From Streptomyces sp. NBC_01288 (GTDB lineage Bacteria; Actinomycetota; Actinomycetes; Streptomycetales; Streptomycetaceae), in assembly GCF_035982055.1 (NCBI RefSeq), contig NZ_CP108427.1:9609001-9673000 (forward strand): a stretch of DNA of 64,000 nt. Direction: 5' to 3'. Shown here piece after piece: positions 32,505 to 41,219 of the stretch. The position numbers were made by a program, and so were the translations under genes. The notes under the pieces are model-generated. The model saw only the letters and a list, made by a program, of their open reading frames with translations. It was not told where the DNA came from and ran no database searches. Numbering within the stretch: the first letter of the stretch is position 1; the number at the start of each line of letters is the position of its first letter.

Positions 32505-33398
32505 ATGTTCCGCGGTCTGAGCGCCTTCCCTCTCACACCCACCGGCGAGCAGGGCATCGACGAAGCGGCGTACGCGGCGCTCGTCGCCCGCCTCGCCGCC
32601 GCAGGCGTGGACTCCATCGGCGCGCTCGGCTCCACCGGCGGCTACGCCTACCTCACCCGGGAGCAGCGCGCCCAGGCCGCGAAGATCGCGGTGGGGGCCG
32701 CCGACGGGACTCCCGTCATCGTCGGTATCGGCGCGCTGCGTACGTCGCACGTGCTGGAACTGGCCGAGGACGCGCAGAAGGCGGGCGCCTCCGGAGTGCT
32801 GCTCGCCCCGATGACGTATCAACCGCTCACCGAGGACGAGGTGTTCGGTCTGTACGAGGACGTCACGCGCGAACTCTCCGTGCCTTTGTGCGTCTACGAC
32901 AACCCGGGCACCACGCACGTCCACTTCACCGACGAACTGCACGGCCGTATCGCACAGTTGCCGAACGTCGGCTCGATCAAGATCCCCGGAGTGCCCGAGG
33001 ACCCGCACGAGGCTGGACTCCGCGTCGACGCGCTGCGCGCGCTGATCCCCGACACCGTCACCATCGGGGTGAGCGGAGACTGGACGGCCGCCCGCGGCCT
33101 CAACTCCGGTTGCGACGCCTGGTATTCGGTGACCGGCGGCACCTTTCCACTGACCGCCGTCGCCCTCACCCACGCAGCCCAGGCCGGTCACGCGGACCAG
33201 GCGGACCAACTGTCCGCAGGACTCGAACCGTTGTGGGCCCTCTTCCGCCGCCACGGCAGCCTGCGCGTCATCTCCGCCGCTGCCTCCCACCTCGGCCTGA
33301 CCGAAGAGCCGAACCTGCCGCTTCCCCTGCGAGGCCTGGACGAGACCGCCCGCCAGGAGGTCGTAGCCGCTCTGGACGCCCTCGGGCTCACCTCCTGA
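32505..33398 (+). CDS. DapA-family aldolase/lyase (second copy in window)
   Basis: 297 residues with ALGSTGGYAYLTREQRAQAA in place of the usual GTTGE entry motif, the Tyr of VPLCVYDNPGTTH and the Schiff-base Lys of VGSIKIPGVPEDP. The changed GSTGG motif suggests a substrate other than aspartate semialdehyde. A CAAGGAGCCATC ribosome binding site precedes the ATG. It lies 64 nt after the MocR gene and 11 nt before the MFS gene, so the three form a likely unit. Confidence 0.9.
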   Translation: MFRGLSAFPLTPTGEQGIDEAAYAALVARLAAAGVDSIGALGSTGGYAYLTREQRAQAAKIAVGAADGTPVIVGIGALRTSHVLELAEDAQKAGASGVLLAPMTYQPLTEDEVFGLYEDVTRELSVPLCVYDNPGTTHVHFTDELHGRIAQLPNVGSIKIPGVPEDPHEAGLRVDALRALIPDTVTIGVSGDWTAARGLNSGCDAWYSVTGGTFPLTAVALTHAAQAGHADQADQLSAGLEPLWALFRRHGSLRVISAAASHLGLTEEPNLPLPLRGLDETARQEVVAALDALGLTS

Positions 33399-33409
33399 GC
33401 ACGAACCAC

Positions 33410-34717
33410 ATGGGTGAGCAGCACATGGGTGAGCAGCACATATCAAGCACGCGGAGGGTGTGGGAAGTTCCGCCTTCGCTCGGAAAGGGTGGCAGGGGTG
33501 TAAAGGGCGGCAGGGATGGCGGGCGCGGCAACGGCCTCGCGCGCTACGTCGTCGCCGCGGCCCTCGCCCGTACGGCCGACGGGGGAGCGGTCGTCGCCGT
33601 CGTTCTGCTCGTCACCTCGTCCGGTGGCTCGGGGGCACTCGCGGGAATCCTGGGCGCCTGCATCACCGCCCCGCACCTGCTCGGCCCCTTCGTCGCCCGG
33701 CCGCTGGACCTCGCCCGGGACGGCCGGAAGGTCATCGCGGCGGCCTGCCTGCTGTACGCCACCGCGCTGACCGCGGGAGTACTGGCATACGGGCACGCAC
33801 CCGCCGTGGTGACCGGGCTGCTGCTGGCCGCGGCCGGCACCTGCGGGCCGCTGCTGACCGGAGGTATCAGCAGCCGGCTGCCCGCCGTCGTCGGACCGCG
33901 ACCACGACTGCGCGCGCAGCGGCGGGCGCAGGGCTGGGACGTGGCCACCTACGGCATCGGCGGCACGGTCGGCCCGTCGCTGGTGGCCGCGCTGTCGGGG
34001 TGGGTCTCGCCCACCGCGGCGGCTCTCGCCCTCGCGGTGGGGGCGGCCGCGGCGGCGGGCGGTGTTCTGCTGCTGCCGTTCACCGCGCCGACCCACGGTG
34101 GAGACAGGTCGGCGATCCTCAAGCCGGGGGCGACCCTCGCGCTGATAGCCCGCACCGGCCCGCTGCGGCGCACCGTCTACCTGACGATGATCGTCGCCCT
34201 GAGCGTCGCCGCCCTGCCGATCACCGCGGTCCACATGATGAAGATCCTCGGTGTCGAACCGGCCACCGCGGCCGTACTGACCGCCGCCTACGGCCTCGGC
34301 AATCTCACCGGGTCCGTAGCCGTCATGGTCTTCCCGCTCACCGGCGACCCGGACCGGCTGATGCGCCGCCTCGCGCTGGGCGTCGTCGCCGGTCTCCTCA
34401 CCGTCGCCGCGAGCCCCGCCTTCACCGTGACCGTCTCGGCCTACGCCCTCACCGGGATCGTCAACGCCTTCTTCTTCGCCTCCACCCTCGCGGCCCGCAC
34501 GGAGTACGCGCCGAGCGGAGCGCGCGGCCAGGTCTTCATCTGGGTCGCGGCCCTGAAGATCACGTCCGGTTCGGCCGGAACGGCGTTGGCCGGTTCCCTG
34601 ACGGGCGTGACCGTCCAACTGCCGCTCGTCGTCGGCCTCTTGGCGGTTTCGGCGGCTGTCGTCGCCGCGACCGTCGAGACGCGCTTCGGGGGAGCCGACG
34701 AGAAACGCCTCCCGTGA
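33410..34717 (+). CDS. MFS transporter
   Basis: About 435 residues with around 12 hydrophobic segments, including GILGACITAPHLLGPFVARP, the loop DLARDGRKVIAA and TAAYGLGNLTGSVAVMVFPL. It looks like a drug/metabolite efflux-type MFS protein. The start is unclear. The first 15 nt (ATGGGTGAGCAGCAC) are duplicated in tandem, giving ATG at 33410 and 33425. A GTG near 33497 after GGCAGGGGT is also possible because homology only begins at RGNGLARYVVAAALART. Function with the DapA-like gene unknown. Confidence 0.85.
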   Translation: MGEQHMGEQHISSTRRVWEVPPSLGKGGRGVKGGRDGGRGNGLARYVVAAALARTADGGAVVAVVLLVTSSGGSGALAGILGACITAPHLLGPFVARPLDLARDGRKVIAAACLLYATALTAGVLAYGHAPAVVTGLLLAAAGTCGPLLTGGISSRLPAVVGPRPRLRAQRRAQGWDVATYGIGGTVGPSLVAALSGWVSPTAAALALAVGAAAAAGGVLLLPFTAPTHGGDRSAILKPGATLALIARTGPLRRTVYLTMIVALSVAALPITAVHMMKILGVEPATAAVLTAAYGLGNLTGSVAVMVFPLTGDPDRLMRRLALGVVAGLLTVAASPAFTVTVSAYALTGIVNAFFFASTLAARTEYAPSGARGQVFIWVAALKITSGSAGTALAGSLTGVTVQLPLVVGLLAVSAAVVAATVETRFGGADEKRLP

Positions 34718-34805
34718 CGGCGCCGGCGACAAGCGAATCGAACCGACACAGCCTGTTTCCGGAACGGCAACTCGTCCATGTCCGTACATGATCTAGCCTG
34801 GCGCG

Positions 34806-36137
34806 ATGCGCACCACGACTTCGCTGCTGCCGGCCTTTCGACCCCAGATCCAGGAGCGCCTCTACGACTTCTACGAGGAGCTGCGCACCACCGACGAGCT
34901 CTTCTGGGACCGTCACCTGAGCGCCTGGATCGCCACCGGGCACGGGGTGGTCAGCAGCGCCACGGGCAACCCGGGGCTGTCCTCGGTGCGTTACCCCGAC
35001 ATCGAGGCCGTGTCCGAGGAACTGCGCCCGCTGGCCCGGGTGTTGAGCCGGCAGATGCTCTACAACGACGCCCCGGACCACTCCCGGCTGCGGGGCCTGA
35101 TCAGTAAAGCCTTCTCCCCACGGGCAGTTGAGACACTCCGCGCCCGGATCACCGAAGCCGTCGACCGGATCATCGACGAGGCGGCGCCGACCGGGCGGAT
35201 GGACATCGTCGCGGACCTCGCGCGCCCGCTGCCGCTGACCATCATCTGCGACCTCCTCGACGTACCGCAGGAGGACCGCCCCGCCCTCACGGCCTGGTCC
35301 GAGCCGATCGCCGAGGCCATAGGCAACTCCCGGCTCGACGCCGACCGCAACCGCGAGGCCTCGCAGAGCATGGACGACATGCTCGCCTACTTCCGCGGAC
35401 TCCTCACCGGCCCGGACACCCCGCCGGCCCCGGACAGCCTGCGCGCCCTGGTGACCGCACAGGCGGAGAGCACCGACCAGGACCCCGACGAACTCCTCGC
35501 CAACTGCGCCCTGTTGCTGATCGCCGGCCACGAGACGACCACCCACTTCATCGGCAACGCCACCCTCGCCCTCCTCCACCACCCGCACGCGGCCGAGCAG
35601 TTGCGCAAACGGCCGGACCTGTTGCCCGCCGCGGTCGAGGAACTCCTGCGCTACGACGCCCCGGTCCAGCTCATGCTGCGCCGGGCCCGGCACGACCTGG
35701 ACCTCGCGGGCCGCACCATCGCCGAAGGGCAGACGGTGCTCCTGGTGTGCGGTGCCGCCAACCGGGATCCGGCCGTGTTCCCCGATCCTCACGTGCTGGA
35801 CTTCGAGCGGCCCGGCGGACGGCACATGGCGTTCGGACACGGCCCGCACTTCTGCCTCGGCGCGGCGCTCGCCCGGCTGGAGGGCACCATCGTCCTGGAG
35901 GCCCTCCTCACCCGCCTCCCCGACCTGCGTCTCGACACAGCCGAGCCCCCGAAGTGGCAGCGCAGCCTCAACTTCCGCGGCCTGACCCGCCTGAACGTCG
36001 CCTTCACCCCGCCGACGGACGAGACCGGCGACACGCGCGCGACGCCGACCGACGGTTCCCCGAGCGGCCTCGACGACACGGCCCACACCGGCGAGTGCCC
36101 GTTCCGGCCGGACCCGGGAGACGCCCCGGACGCGTGA
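34806..36137 (+). CDS. cytochrome P450
   Basis: 443 residues. The I-helix is LLIAGHETTTHFIG, the K-helix ExxR is EELLRYDAP and the heme-binding loop is FGHGPHFCLGAALARLEG with Cys350 as the axial ligand. These match the actinobacterial CYP105/107-like style. An extra ~40-residue acidic, Thr/Pro-rich tail follows the normal end. No ferredoxin, reductase or biosynthetic partner lies next to it, so its substrate is open. Confidence 0.93.
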   Translation: MRTTTSLLPAFRPQIQERLYDFYEELRTTDELFWDRHLSAWIATGHGVVSSATGNPGLSSVRYPDIEAVSEELRPLARVLSRQMLYNDAPDHSRLRGLISKAFSPRAVETLRARITEAVDRIIDEAAPTGRMDIVADLARPLPLTIICDLLDVPQEDRPALTAWSEPIAEAIGNSRLDADRNREASQSMDDMLAYFRGLLTGPDTPPAPDSLRALVTAQAESTDQDPDELLANCALLLIAGHETTTHFIGNATLALLHHPHAAEQLRKRPDLLPAAVEELLRYDAPVQLMLRRARHDLDLAGRTIAEGQTVLLVCGAANRDPAVFPDPHVLDFERPGGRHMAFGHGPHFCLGAALARLEGTIVLEALLTRLPDLRLDTAEPPKWQRSLNFRGLTRLNVAFTPPTDETGDTRATPTDGSPSGLDDTAHTGECPFRPDPGDAPDA

Positions 36138-36229
36138 CCCCGGCTGAGTTCCAACACGGTCTTCCTGAACGCCTGTTGCACCCCTGTGCGCGCCGGACAC
36201 GTAGGGGCAGACGCCAGGGAAGGAAGCAC

Positions 36230-36804
36230 ATGCCCATGCCACCGAAGCCCGGTTCGCCGAGGTGTACCTGGCGCACTACGAGGACGCGCTGCGGTTCGTC
36301 CGCCGTCGCGCGCATCCGATGAACGTCGAGGACGTCGTCGGTGAGACGTTCCTCGCCGCGTGGCGCCGACGGCGCGAGCTGCCCGAGGACGCGCGGCCGT
36401 GGCTGTTCGGCACCGCCCGCAACCTGATGCTGAACGCGAACCGGGGTATGCGCCGGCAGTGTCTGGACGCGACGGACCTGAACGGCACCGGCGCCGATCC
36501 GGTGATCAGTAACGCGGACCTGCGCGGGAAGGTCGCCTCGATGGTGGTCACGCGCGGCGACGTGTCTGCCTACTGCCTGGCCGGTTCGGACGGCGGCGAC
36601 GAGGAGCTCAACTCCGTGGTCGGCTGGGCGGGTTCGGACGTCGAGGGCATCACCGTACGGGACCACGGGCACACGATCGAGGCCACGATCCAGGGCGGCC
36701 GCTTCACCGCCTGGTGGCCCGACGGCGACCCCGACGGCACCCTCCCCCCGCACCTGGCCGGCGGTTCGACGCGCACGGTGAAGGGCGGCACCCTGCTCGG
36801 CTGA
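36230..36804 (+). pseudogene. ECF sigma factor gene, frameshifted and fused to the end of a different gene
   Basis: ATG at 36230 (MPMPPKPGSP) is in another frame from the conserved part. One frame away the same DNA reads HATEARFAEVYLAHYEDALR, the normal start of sigma region 2, but with no start codon after the TAG at 36202. Region 2 continues through DVVGETFLAAWRRRREL and PWLFGTARNLML and then stops being sigma-like at about 36480. The rest (VVGWAGSDVEGITVRDHGHT and ATIQGGRFTAWWPDGDP) resembles the C terminus of a membrane or anti-sigma-like protein, and region 4 is missing. A GTG at 36262 could still start a 180-residue chimera. Confidence 0.75.
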
Positions 36805-36834
36805 CCGGGCCGGGCGAGCCGCCTCGCAGCTCGC

Positions 36835-36870
36835 GTGGACTGTCGGACCGGGTGGGGTCCGACAGTCCAC
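36835..36870. terminator. strong bidirectional hairpin terminator
   Basis: Arms 36836-36849 (TGGACTGTCGGACC) and 36856-36869 are perfect complements over 14 bp with a 6-nt loop, extended by G36835-C36870. It sits between the ends of the sigma remnant and the convergent DUF6461-like gene. Confidence 0.85.
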
Positions 36871-36876
36871 AGCGCC

Positions 36877-37623
36877 TCAGGCCTGCCCGCCCTCGATCTC
36901 GGCGCGGGTGAATTCCTTGTAGAGGCGTTTCCCGTAGGCGTCGGTGATGTCGATGACGATGCCGGTCCACTCCTCCACGGGTTCTTCGGGTACATGCCCG
37001 AGTTGGTATTCGGCGCCCTGGAGGAGTTCCTCCGTCACCCGGACCCCGGTCAGCCGCTCGGCGAGGGCGAAGGCTGCCGCCGTGGTGTCGACACGCTCGC
37101 TGGTCTCGTCCTCATCGTCCGAGAGCACGTAACCGACCTCGCACATAGCCGAGTTGAGGGCATCGGGGGCGCTGCCGTGCCTGGCCGTGGGCCACTCGAA
37201 GGTGGTCCGGAGTTCCCCGTTCTCGTACCAGTGGAAAAAGTGCATGGGCTTACCGCCATTGCTGGAGTGCACCACGGCGCACCCGTCGTCCGTCAAGGCT
37301 TCCAGGAAGCGCGACTGCATCCCCGTGCCTCCCTCTGCGACGTGCAGGACGAGCGTCCAGTCACCGCCCTCGCCCGGGACGGTGAACGCCCCCGCCGTGA
37401 AGGACCCGTCCGAGTAGTCCTCCGGGGCGCGCAGTTCGTCCTGCCGCTCGATCAACGCGTCCGCCCCCGTGCAACTGCCCTGGGGCTCCGCCGCCATCAC
37501 CCGCAGCACCTCCCTCGGGGCGACGCCGCGCACCAGGGTCAGGGTGTACCCGGCCTCCAGCGCGTAGCGGAACAACCTGGAAGAACGTATCCAGGCATAG
37601 TCATGTGCGGTCACCGAAGTCAT
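36877..37623 (-). CDS. DUF6461-like hypothetical protein
   Basis: 248 residues. The N-terminal AHDYAWIRSSRLFRYALEAG and TLTLVRGVAPREVLRVMAAE, and the central GDWTLVLHVAEGG block, fit the DUF6461 family common in Streptomyces. The C-terminal ~60 residues (FALAERLTGVRVTEELLQGA onward) form a second conserved part. No catalytic motif is visible. ATG at 37623 is preferred to 37665 because the family pattern begins there. Function unknown. Confidence 0.7.
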   Translation of the reverse strand: MTSVTAHDYAWIRSSRLFRYALEAGYTLTLVRGVAPREVLRVMAAEPQGSCTGADALIERQDELRAPEDYSDGSFTAGAFTVPGEGGDWTLVLHVAEGGTGMQSRFLEALTDDGCAVVHSSNGGKPMHFFHWYENGELRTTFEWPTARHGSAPDALNSAMCEVGYVLSDDEDETSERVDTTAAAFALAERLTGVRVTEELLQGAEYQLGHVPEEPVEEWTGIVIDITDAYGKRLYKEFTRAEIEGGQA

Positions 37624-37678
37624 GTGGCACAGTCTGGCCGCTGCCACTGACAACGGCCGTGGCACGGGCCGGGCGCTT

Positions 37679-38335
37679 TCACAGCCCTCGCACGTTCCCC
37701 GTGGGCCGTCGGGTCGTCAACCATGTGCCCATGACCGCCGCCAACTCGTCGCGACCGGTGAAGACGTGTCCGTTCATGCCCATGGCCCGCGCGGCGCCGA
37801 CGTTCTCCTCTCGGTCGTCGACGAAGAGGAAGTCGCTCGGGGCGGCCCGCATGGCGACGACGCAGTGACGGAAGGCTGCCGGGTCCGGCTTCGCCGCCTC
37901 GATCTTTCCGGAGAAGGCGACGTGGTCCAGACGGTGCAGCCAGGGTTGCGCGGCGAGGAAGGCGTCCGCGTGGTCGGCCGGGATGTTGGACAGCAGGGCG
38001 ACCTCGGCGACATCGCGGAGGGACTGGACGTAGGCGACCATCCGGTCGTCGACCCGCGACCAGCTGTCGATGTCGGTGAGGCGCAGTTCCTCGATCATGT
38101 CGGCGTCGGCGTCGGCGTCGGCGGACAGGGACAGCCGTCGTAGTACGGCGGTCCAGTACTCGGACGCCGACTGCCGACCAGCGTCGTAGGGCGGGCGGCA
38201 GTCCCAGTAGGCCATGGTGAAGGCGTCGGTGGGTGTGTGGCAGCGGGCGGCCATCTTGCCCTGGGCGTCCGGGCGTTGGTGGCGGGCGATGACCCCGAAG
38301 AGGTCGAACAGGACGATGCTGCGGTCGGTGGACAT
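37679..38335 (-). CDS. HAD-superfamily hydrolase
   Basis: 218 residues. HAD motif I is IVLFDLFGVIARH (Asp-Leu-Phe-Gly in place of DxDGT), motif II is VALLSNIPADHADAF, motif III Lys is in KIEAAKPDPAAFRHC and motif IV is DFLFVDDREENVGAARAMG. The cap has a four-fold Ala-Asp run coded by a hexanucleotide tract. The second Asp of motif I is replaced by Phe, so phosphatase activity should be checked against related haloacid-dehalogenase types. It starts 32 nt after the MFS stop, so the two are likely co-transcribed. Confidence 0.88.
   Translation of the reverse strand: MSTDRSIVLFDLFGVIARHQRPDAQGKMAARCHTPTDAFTMAYWDCRPPYDAGRQSASEYWTAVLRRLSLSADADADADMIEELRLTDIDSWSRVDDRMVAYVQSLRDVAEVALLSNIPADHADAFLAAQPWLHRLDHVAFSGKIEAAKPDPAAFRHCVVAMRAAPSDFLFVDDREENVGAARAMGMNGHVFTGRDELAAVMGTWLTTRRPTGNVRGL
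38099..38122 (-). repeat. hexanucleotide tract coding (Ala-Asp)n
   Basis: Four tandem GTCGGC units, coding Ala-Asp on the minus strand inside the HAD cap domain. In frame, so copy-number change would not shift the frame. Confidence 0.85.
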
Positions 38336-38367
38336 GGGCGGGGTTCCTCCGGATTCCGAGGGGCGTG

Positions 38368-39570
38368 TCAGCTGCCGCTCGCTGCCAACTCGGGCGTGCG
38401 GTCTGCTCCGGTGCGCAGGATCCCGGCGGCCACGGCGGTGATCGCACACAGCAGGATCAGCAGGACGAAGGCGTGGTTCAGGGCGACGACGTGGGTCAGC
38501 CAGCCGATGGCGGCGGGACCGGCGAGCATGCCGACGTAGCCGAGCCCGGCGACACGGGAGACGTTGGCTCCCGCGGCGGCGGGGTCGGCGTGCCCGGCCG
38601 CGCTGAAGAGTTGCGGGACACAGCCGGACAGGCCCAGACCGAACAGCGCCCACCCCGCGAACGCGGCCCATATCCACGGCGAGACGGTGACGATCGTGAT
38701 GCCTACCGCGGCCGTCGTCGCGCCGTGGCGCAGGATCGCCATGGACCCGAACCGGGTGACGAGACGGTCGGCGAGGAGCCGTCCGATGGTCATCGTCGCC
38801 GCGAAGGTGCCGTAGGCGAAGGCGGCGGTGCTCGCGGGTGCGCCGAGGACGTCCTTCAGGTGCAGCGCGCTCCAGTCGTTGGCGGCTCCCTCGCACAGCA
38901 TGACCATCAGGGCGAGGACGGCGAGGATCCAGATGCGCCTGCGGGTGCTGCGGCGGTCGATCGCCGGTGTGTGCTGGACCGTCTCACCCGGGTCGGTGTC
39001 GGCGGTGGTGGGCGCGGCCGGCAGGAGGGCCCGCGCCGACACCAGGGCGACTACGATCCCCAGGACTCCCATGGCGGCCATGCCCGCGGCCGGGCTCAGA
39101 CCGGCGCTCGCCGTAGCCGCCCCGACGAGCGCGGCGAGGACGCCGCCGACGGAGAACGTGGCGTGGAAGGCCGACATGACGGGTCGGCCGTACGCCTTCT
39201 CCACGTGTACGGCGTGGGCGTTCATGCTCACGTCCAGGCAGCCGTTGCAGAATCCGAAGACCAGCAGGGCACCGGCCAGCGTCCACGGGTCCCGGGGGAG
39301 GCCGGGCAGCACCAGGGCCGCGCTGCACAGCACGCCGGTGGCGGGGACGACGACGCGCGCCCCGAGACGGTCGGTCAGCCGCCCGGCCACCTGCATGCCG
39401 ATGAAGGCGCCCAGGCCCAGCAGCACCAGCAGCCCGCCGAGCGTCGCGTGCGTGATGCCCACGCGCTCCTCGACGGCGGGGATGTTCACCACCCAGGTGC
39501 CCATCAGAGTGCCGCACAGGCTGAAGTAGACAAAGGTCGCTATGCGGGCTCCTCGGAGCGAATCGTTCAT
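38368..39570 (-). CDS. MFS transporter (YbjJ-like)
   Basis: 400 residues, twelve predicted membrane segments. The start MNDSLRGARIATFVYFSLCG and GTWVVNIPAVEERVGITHAT are typical of the YbjJ-type group, as are GRLTDRLGARVVVPATG and FGFCNGCLDVSMNAHAVHVE. ATG at 39570 is chosen over 39621 because the longer start adds a non-conserved leader through the operator. It is divergent from a DeoR-type regulator and followed by a HAD hydrolase; E. coli also pairs a YbjJ MFS protein with a HAD phosphatase (ybjI). Substrate unknown. Confidence 0.9.
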   Translation of the reverse strand: MNDSLRGARIATFVYFSLCGTLMGTWVVNIPAVEERVGITHATLGGLLVLLGLGAFIGMQVAGRLTDRLGARVVVPATGVLCSAALVLPGLPRDPWTLAGALLVFGFCNGCLDVSMNAHAVHVEKAYGRPVMSAFHATFSVGGVLAALVGAATASAGLSPAAGMAAMGVLGIVVALVSARALLPAAPTTADTDPGETVQHTPAIDRRSTRRRIWILAVLALMVMLCEGAANDWSALHLKDVLGAPASTAAFAYGTFAATMTIGRLLADRLVTRFGSMAILRHGATTAAVGITIVTVSPWIWAAFAGWALFGLGLSGCVPQLFSAAGHADPAAAGANVSRVAGLGYVGMLAGPAAIGWLTHVVALNHAFVLLILLCAITAVAAGILRTGADRTPELAASGS

Positions 39571-39582
39571 GACGACCACGGT

Positions 39583-39655
39583 AACGAACATCTGAGGCGA
39601 TTGAATACTGTCTCTTCGCACACATTGAATGTTCGTTTTGGTTGGTGTTCAATCG
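39583..39655. promoter_or_regulatory. nested inverted repeats between MFS and DeoR-type genes
   Basis: AACGAACAT (39583-39591) pairs with ATGTTCGTT (39629-39637), and CGATTGAA (39598-39605) pairs with TTCAATCG (39648-39655). The 89-nt divergent region is otherwise unremarkable and relatively AT-rich. Probably the DeoR-type operator controlling both directions. Confidence 0.6.
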
Positions 39656-39659
39656 CGGT

Positions 39660-40424
39660 ATGAGCAGCAACACCGACCGGCACGGGACGATCGCGCAGGC
39701 CGTCAGGGAATCGGGCAGGGTCACGGTCCAGGATCTCGTCGAACTGACCGGCGCCTCCGAGATGACCATCCGGCGCGACCTCGACGCGCTCTCCGCGCAG
39801 GGCGTCCTCGAACGCGTCCGCGGCGGCGCGCGCACCCTGCTGCTCAGGGGCGAGGAGCCGCCCTTCGCGCTGCGCGCCCACGAGGCCGTCGACGCCAAGC
39901 GCCGCATCGCCGCCGAGGTCTCCTCGCTCATCGCCGACGGCGAGACCGTCCTCCTCGACAGCGGCACCACCTGCCTGGAGATCGCCCACCTGCTGCGCCG
40001 GCGACCGGTCACGGTGATGCCCCTGTCGTTGCAGGCCATCCACGTGTTCGGGGAGAGTCCTGGCCCGGCCACGCTGATGGTGCCCGGCGGGCAGCCCCGG
40101 GGCGCCGAGGGAGCCCTCACCGGCCCCCTCGCCCTCGCGTCCCTCGCCGCACTGCGCTTCGACACGGCCGTCATGGGCTGCTGCGGTCTCAGCGCGGCGC
40201 AGGGCCTGACCGCCTACGACCTCGACGACGCGGCCGTGAAGAAGGCCGGCATCGCCGCCACGCGTCGCATCATCGTCGCCGCCGACGGCAGCAAACTTGG
40301 CCACACCGCCTACGCCTACGTCGGCCCGTCCACCCTCCTGCACACCCTCGTCACCGACACCGCGGCGCCCGCCGACGAGGTCACCGCGCTCGAAGACACC
40401 GGCACCGTCGTCAAGGCCGTCTGA
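39660..40424 (+). CDS. DeoR-family transcriptional regulator
   Basis: 254 residues. The HTH is RVTVQDLVELTGASEMTIRR followed by DLDALSAQGVLERVRGGART. The C-terminal DeoR sugar-binding domain has AHEAVDAKRRIAAEV, ETVLLDSGTTCLEIAHLL, VMPLSLQAIHVF and IVAADGSKLGHTAYAYVG. Such regulators respond to phosphorylated sugars. ATG at 39660 is used; the upstream in-frame codon at 39642 overlaps the repeats. Divergent from the MFS/HAD pair, its likely target. Confidence 0.92.
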   Translation: MSSNTDRHGTIAQAVRESGRVTVQDLVELTGASEMTIRRDLDALSAQGVLERVRGGARTLLLRGEEPPFALRAHEAVDAKRRIAAEVSSLIADGETVLLDSGTTCLEIAHLLRRRPVTVMPLSLQAIHVFGESPGPATLMVPGGQPRGAEGALTGPLALASLAALRFDTAVMGCCGLSAAQGLTAYDLDDAAVKKAGIAATRRIIVAADGSKLGHTAYAYVGPSTLLHTLVTDTAAPADEVTALEDTGTVVKAV

Positions 40425-40634
40425 CCGGACCGTCGGTCGTCGGTCGTGAGATTCGGTTATGGGATGTGAGTTCCCGCGGTGACTCGTACCTCCTGCGTGG
40501 CCCGGCAGCAGGGTCGGCCGGTCGGGCCGATGAGTTTGCCGGTTGCCTGAAGTCTTCCCCCGTGACATGACCGCCTCGTCGGCGGATCAGGAGACACCGG
40601 ATCCCGGTGTCACGGAGGAGAGACGGAGGCCAGG

Positions 40635-41219
40635 ATGAGCAATCCGATTCGGCTGTACATGTCGATGTCGCTCGACGGCTATATCGCCGGTCCGGACGAT
40701 CGGCCGGGCCAGGAGCTCGGACGCGACGGCGGACGGCTCTTCAACTGGCTCGACGACCGGAAATCCGACGGTCCCAGCGGCCAGGTCTACCGCGAGGCAC
40801 TGGCGACCGGCGCGGTGATCTCCGGCCGGCGGACCTTCGAACTCGCCGGGCGCTGGCAGGGCGACCACCACGACGGCGTGTCGATCCTCGTCCTCACCCA
40901 CCAGGTGGACGACGGGGACGTGCCACCCGGCCACGCGCGATTCGTCACCGACGTCGACGACTGCGCCCGTCAAGCTCGCGCAGCCGCAGGGGATCGGCCG
41001 GTCATGGTCCATGGCGCGGGCGCGGCCCAAGCGCTTCTCCGAGCCGGGCAGATCGACGAGATGGAGATCCACCTGATCCCGGTCCTCCTCGGGGACGGCC
41101 GGCGGCTCTTCGACCACCTCGGTGCCGATCACATCGAACTCGACCTCGTCCGACGGCTTGAGGACCGAGACGTCACTCACCTCCGCTACCGGGTAAGCCG
41201 ACCGGGGGAGGCCGCGTGA
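40635..41219 (+). CDS. dihydrofolate reductase / RibD C-terminal-like protein
   Basis: 194 residues of the RibD_C/DHFR-like fold: LYMSMSLDGYIAGPDDRPGQ, GAVISGRRTFELAGRW, VMVHGAGAAQALLRAGQIDE, MEIHLIPVLLGDGRRLFDHL. These proteins reduce pterin- or pyrimidine-like substrates with NADPH; most in Streptomyces have no known substrate. GGAGAGACGGAGGCC lies before the ATG. The stop overlaps the next start (GTGA), so it is coupled to a VOC-family gene. Confidence 0.9.
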   Translation: MSNPIRLYMSMSLDGYIAGPDDRPGQELGRDGGRLFNWLDDRKSDGPSGQVYREALATGAVISGRRTFELAGRWQGDHHDGVSILVLTHQVDDGDVPPGHARFVTDVDDCARQARAAAGDRPVMVHGAGAAQALLRAGQIDEMEIHLIPVLLGDGRRLFDHLGADHIELDLVRRLEDRDVTHLRYRVSRPGEAA

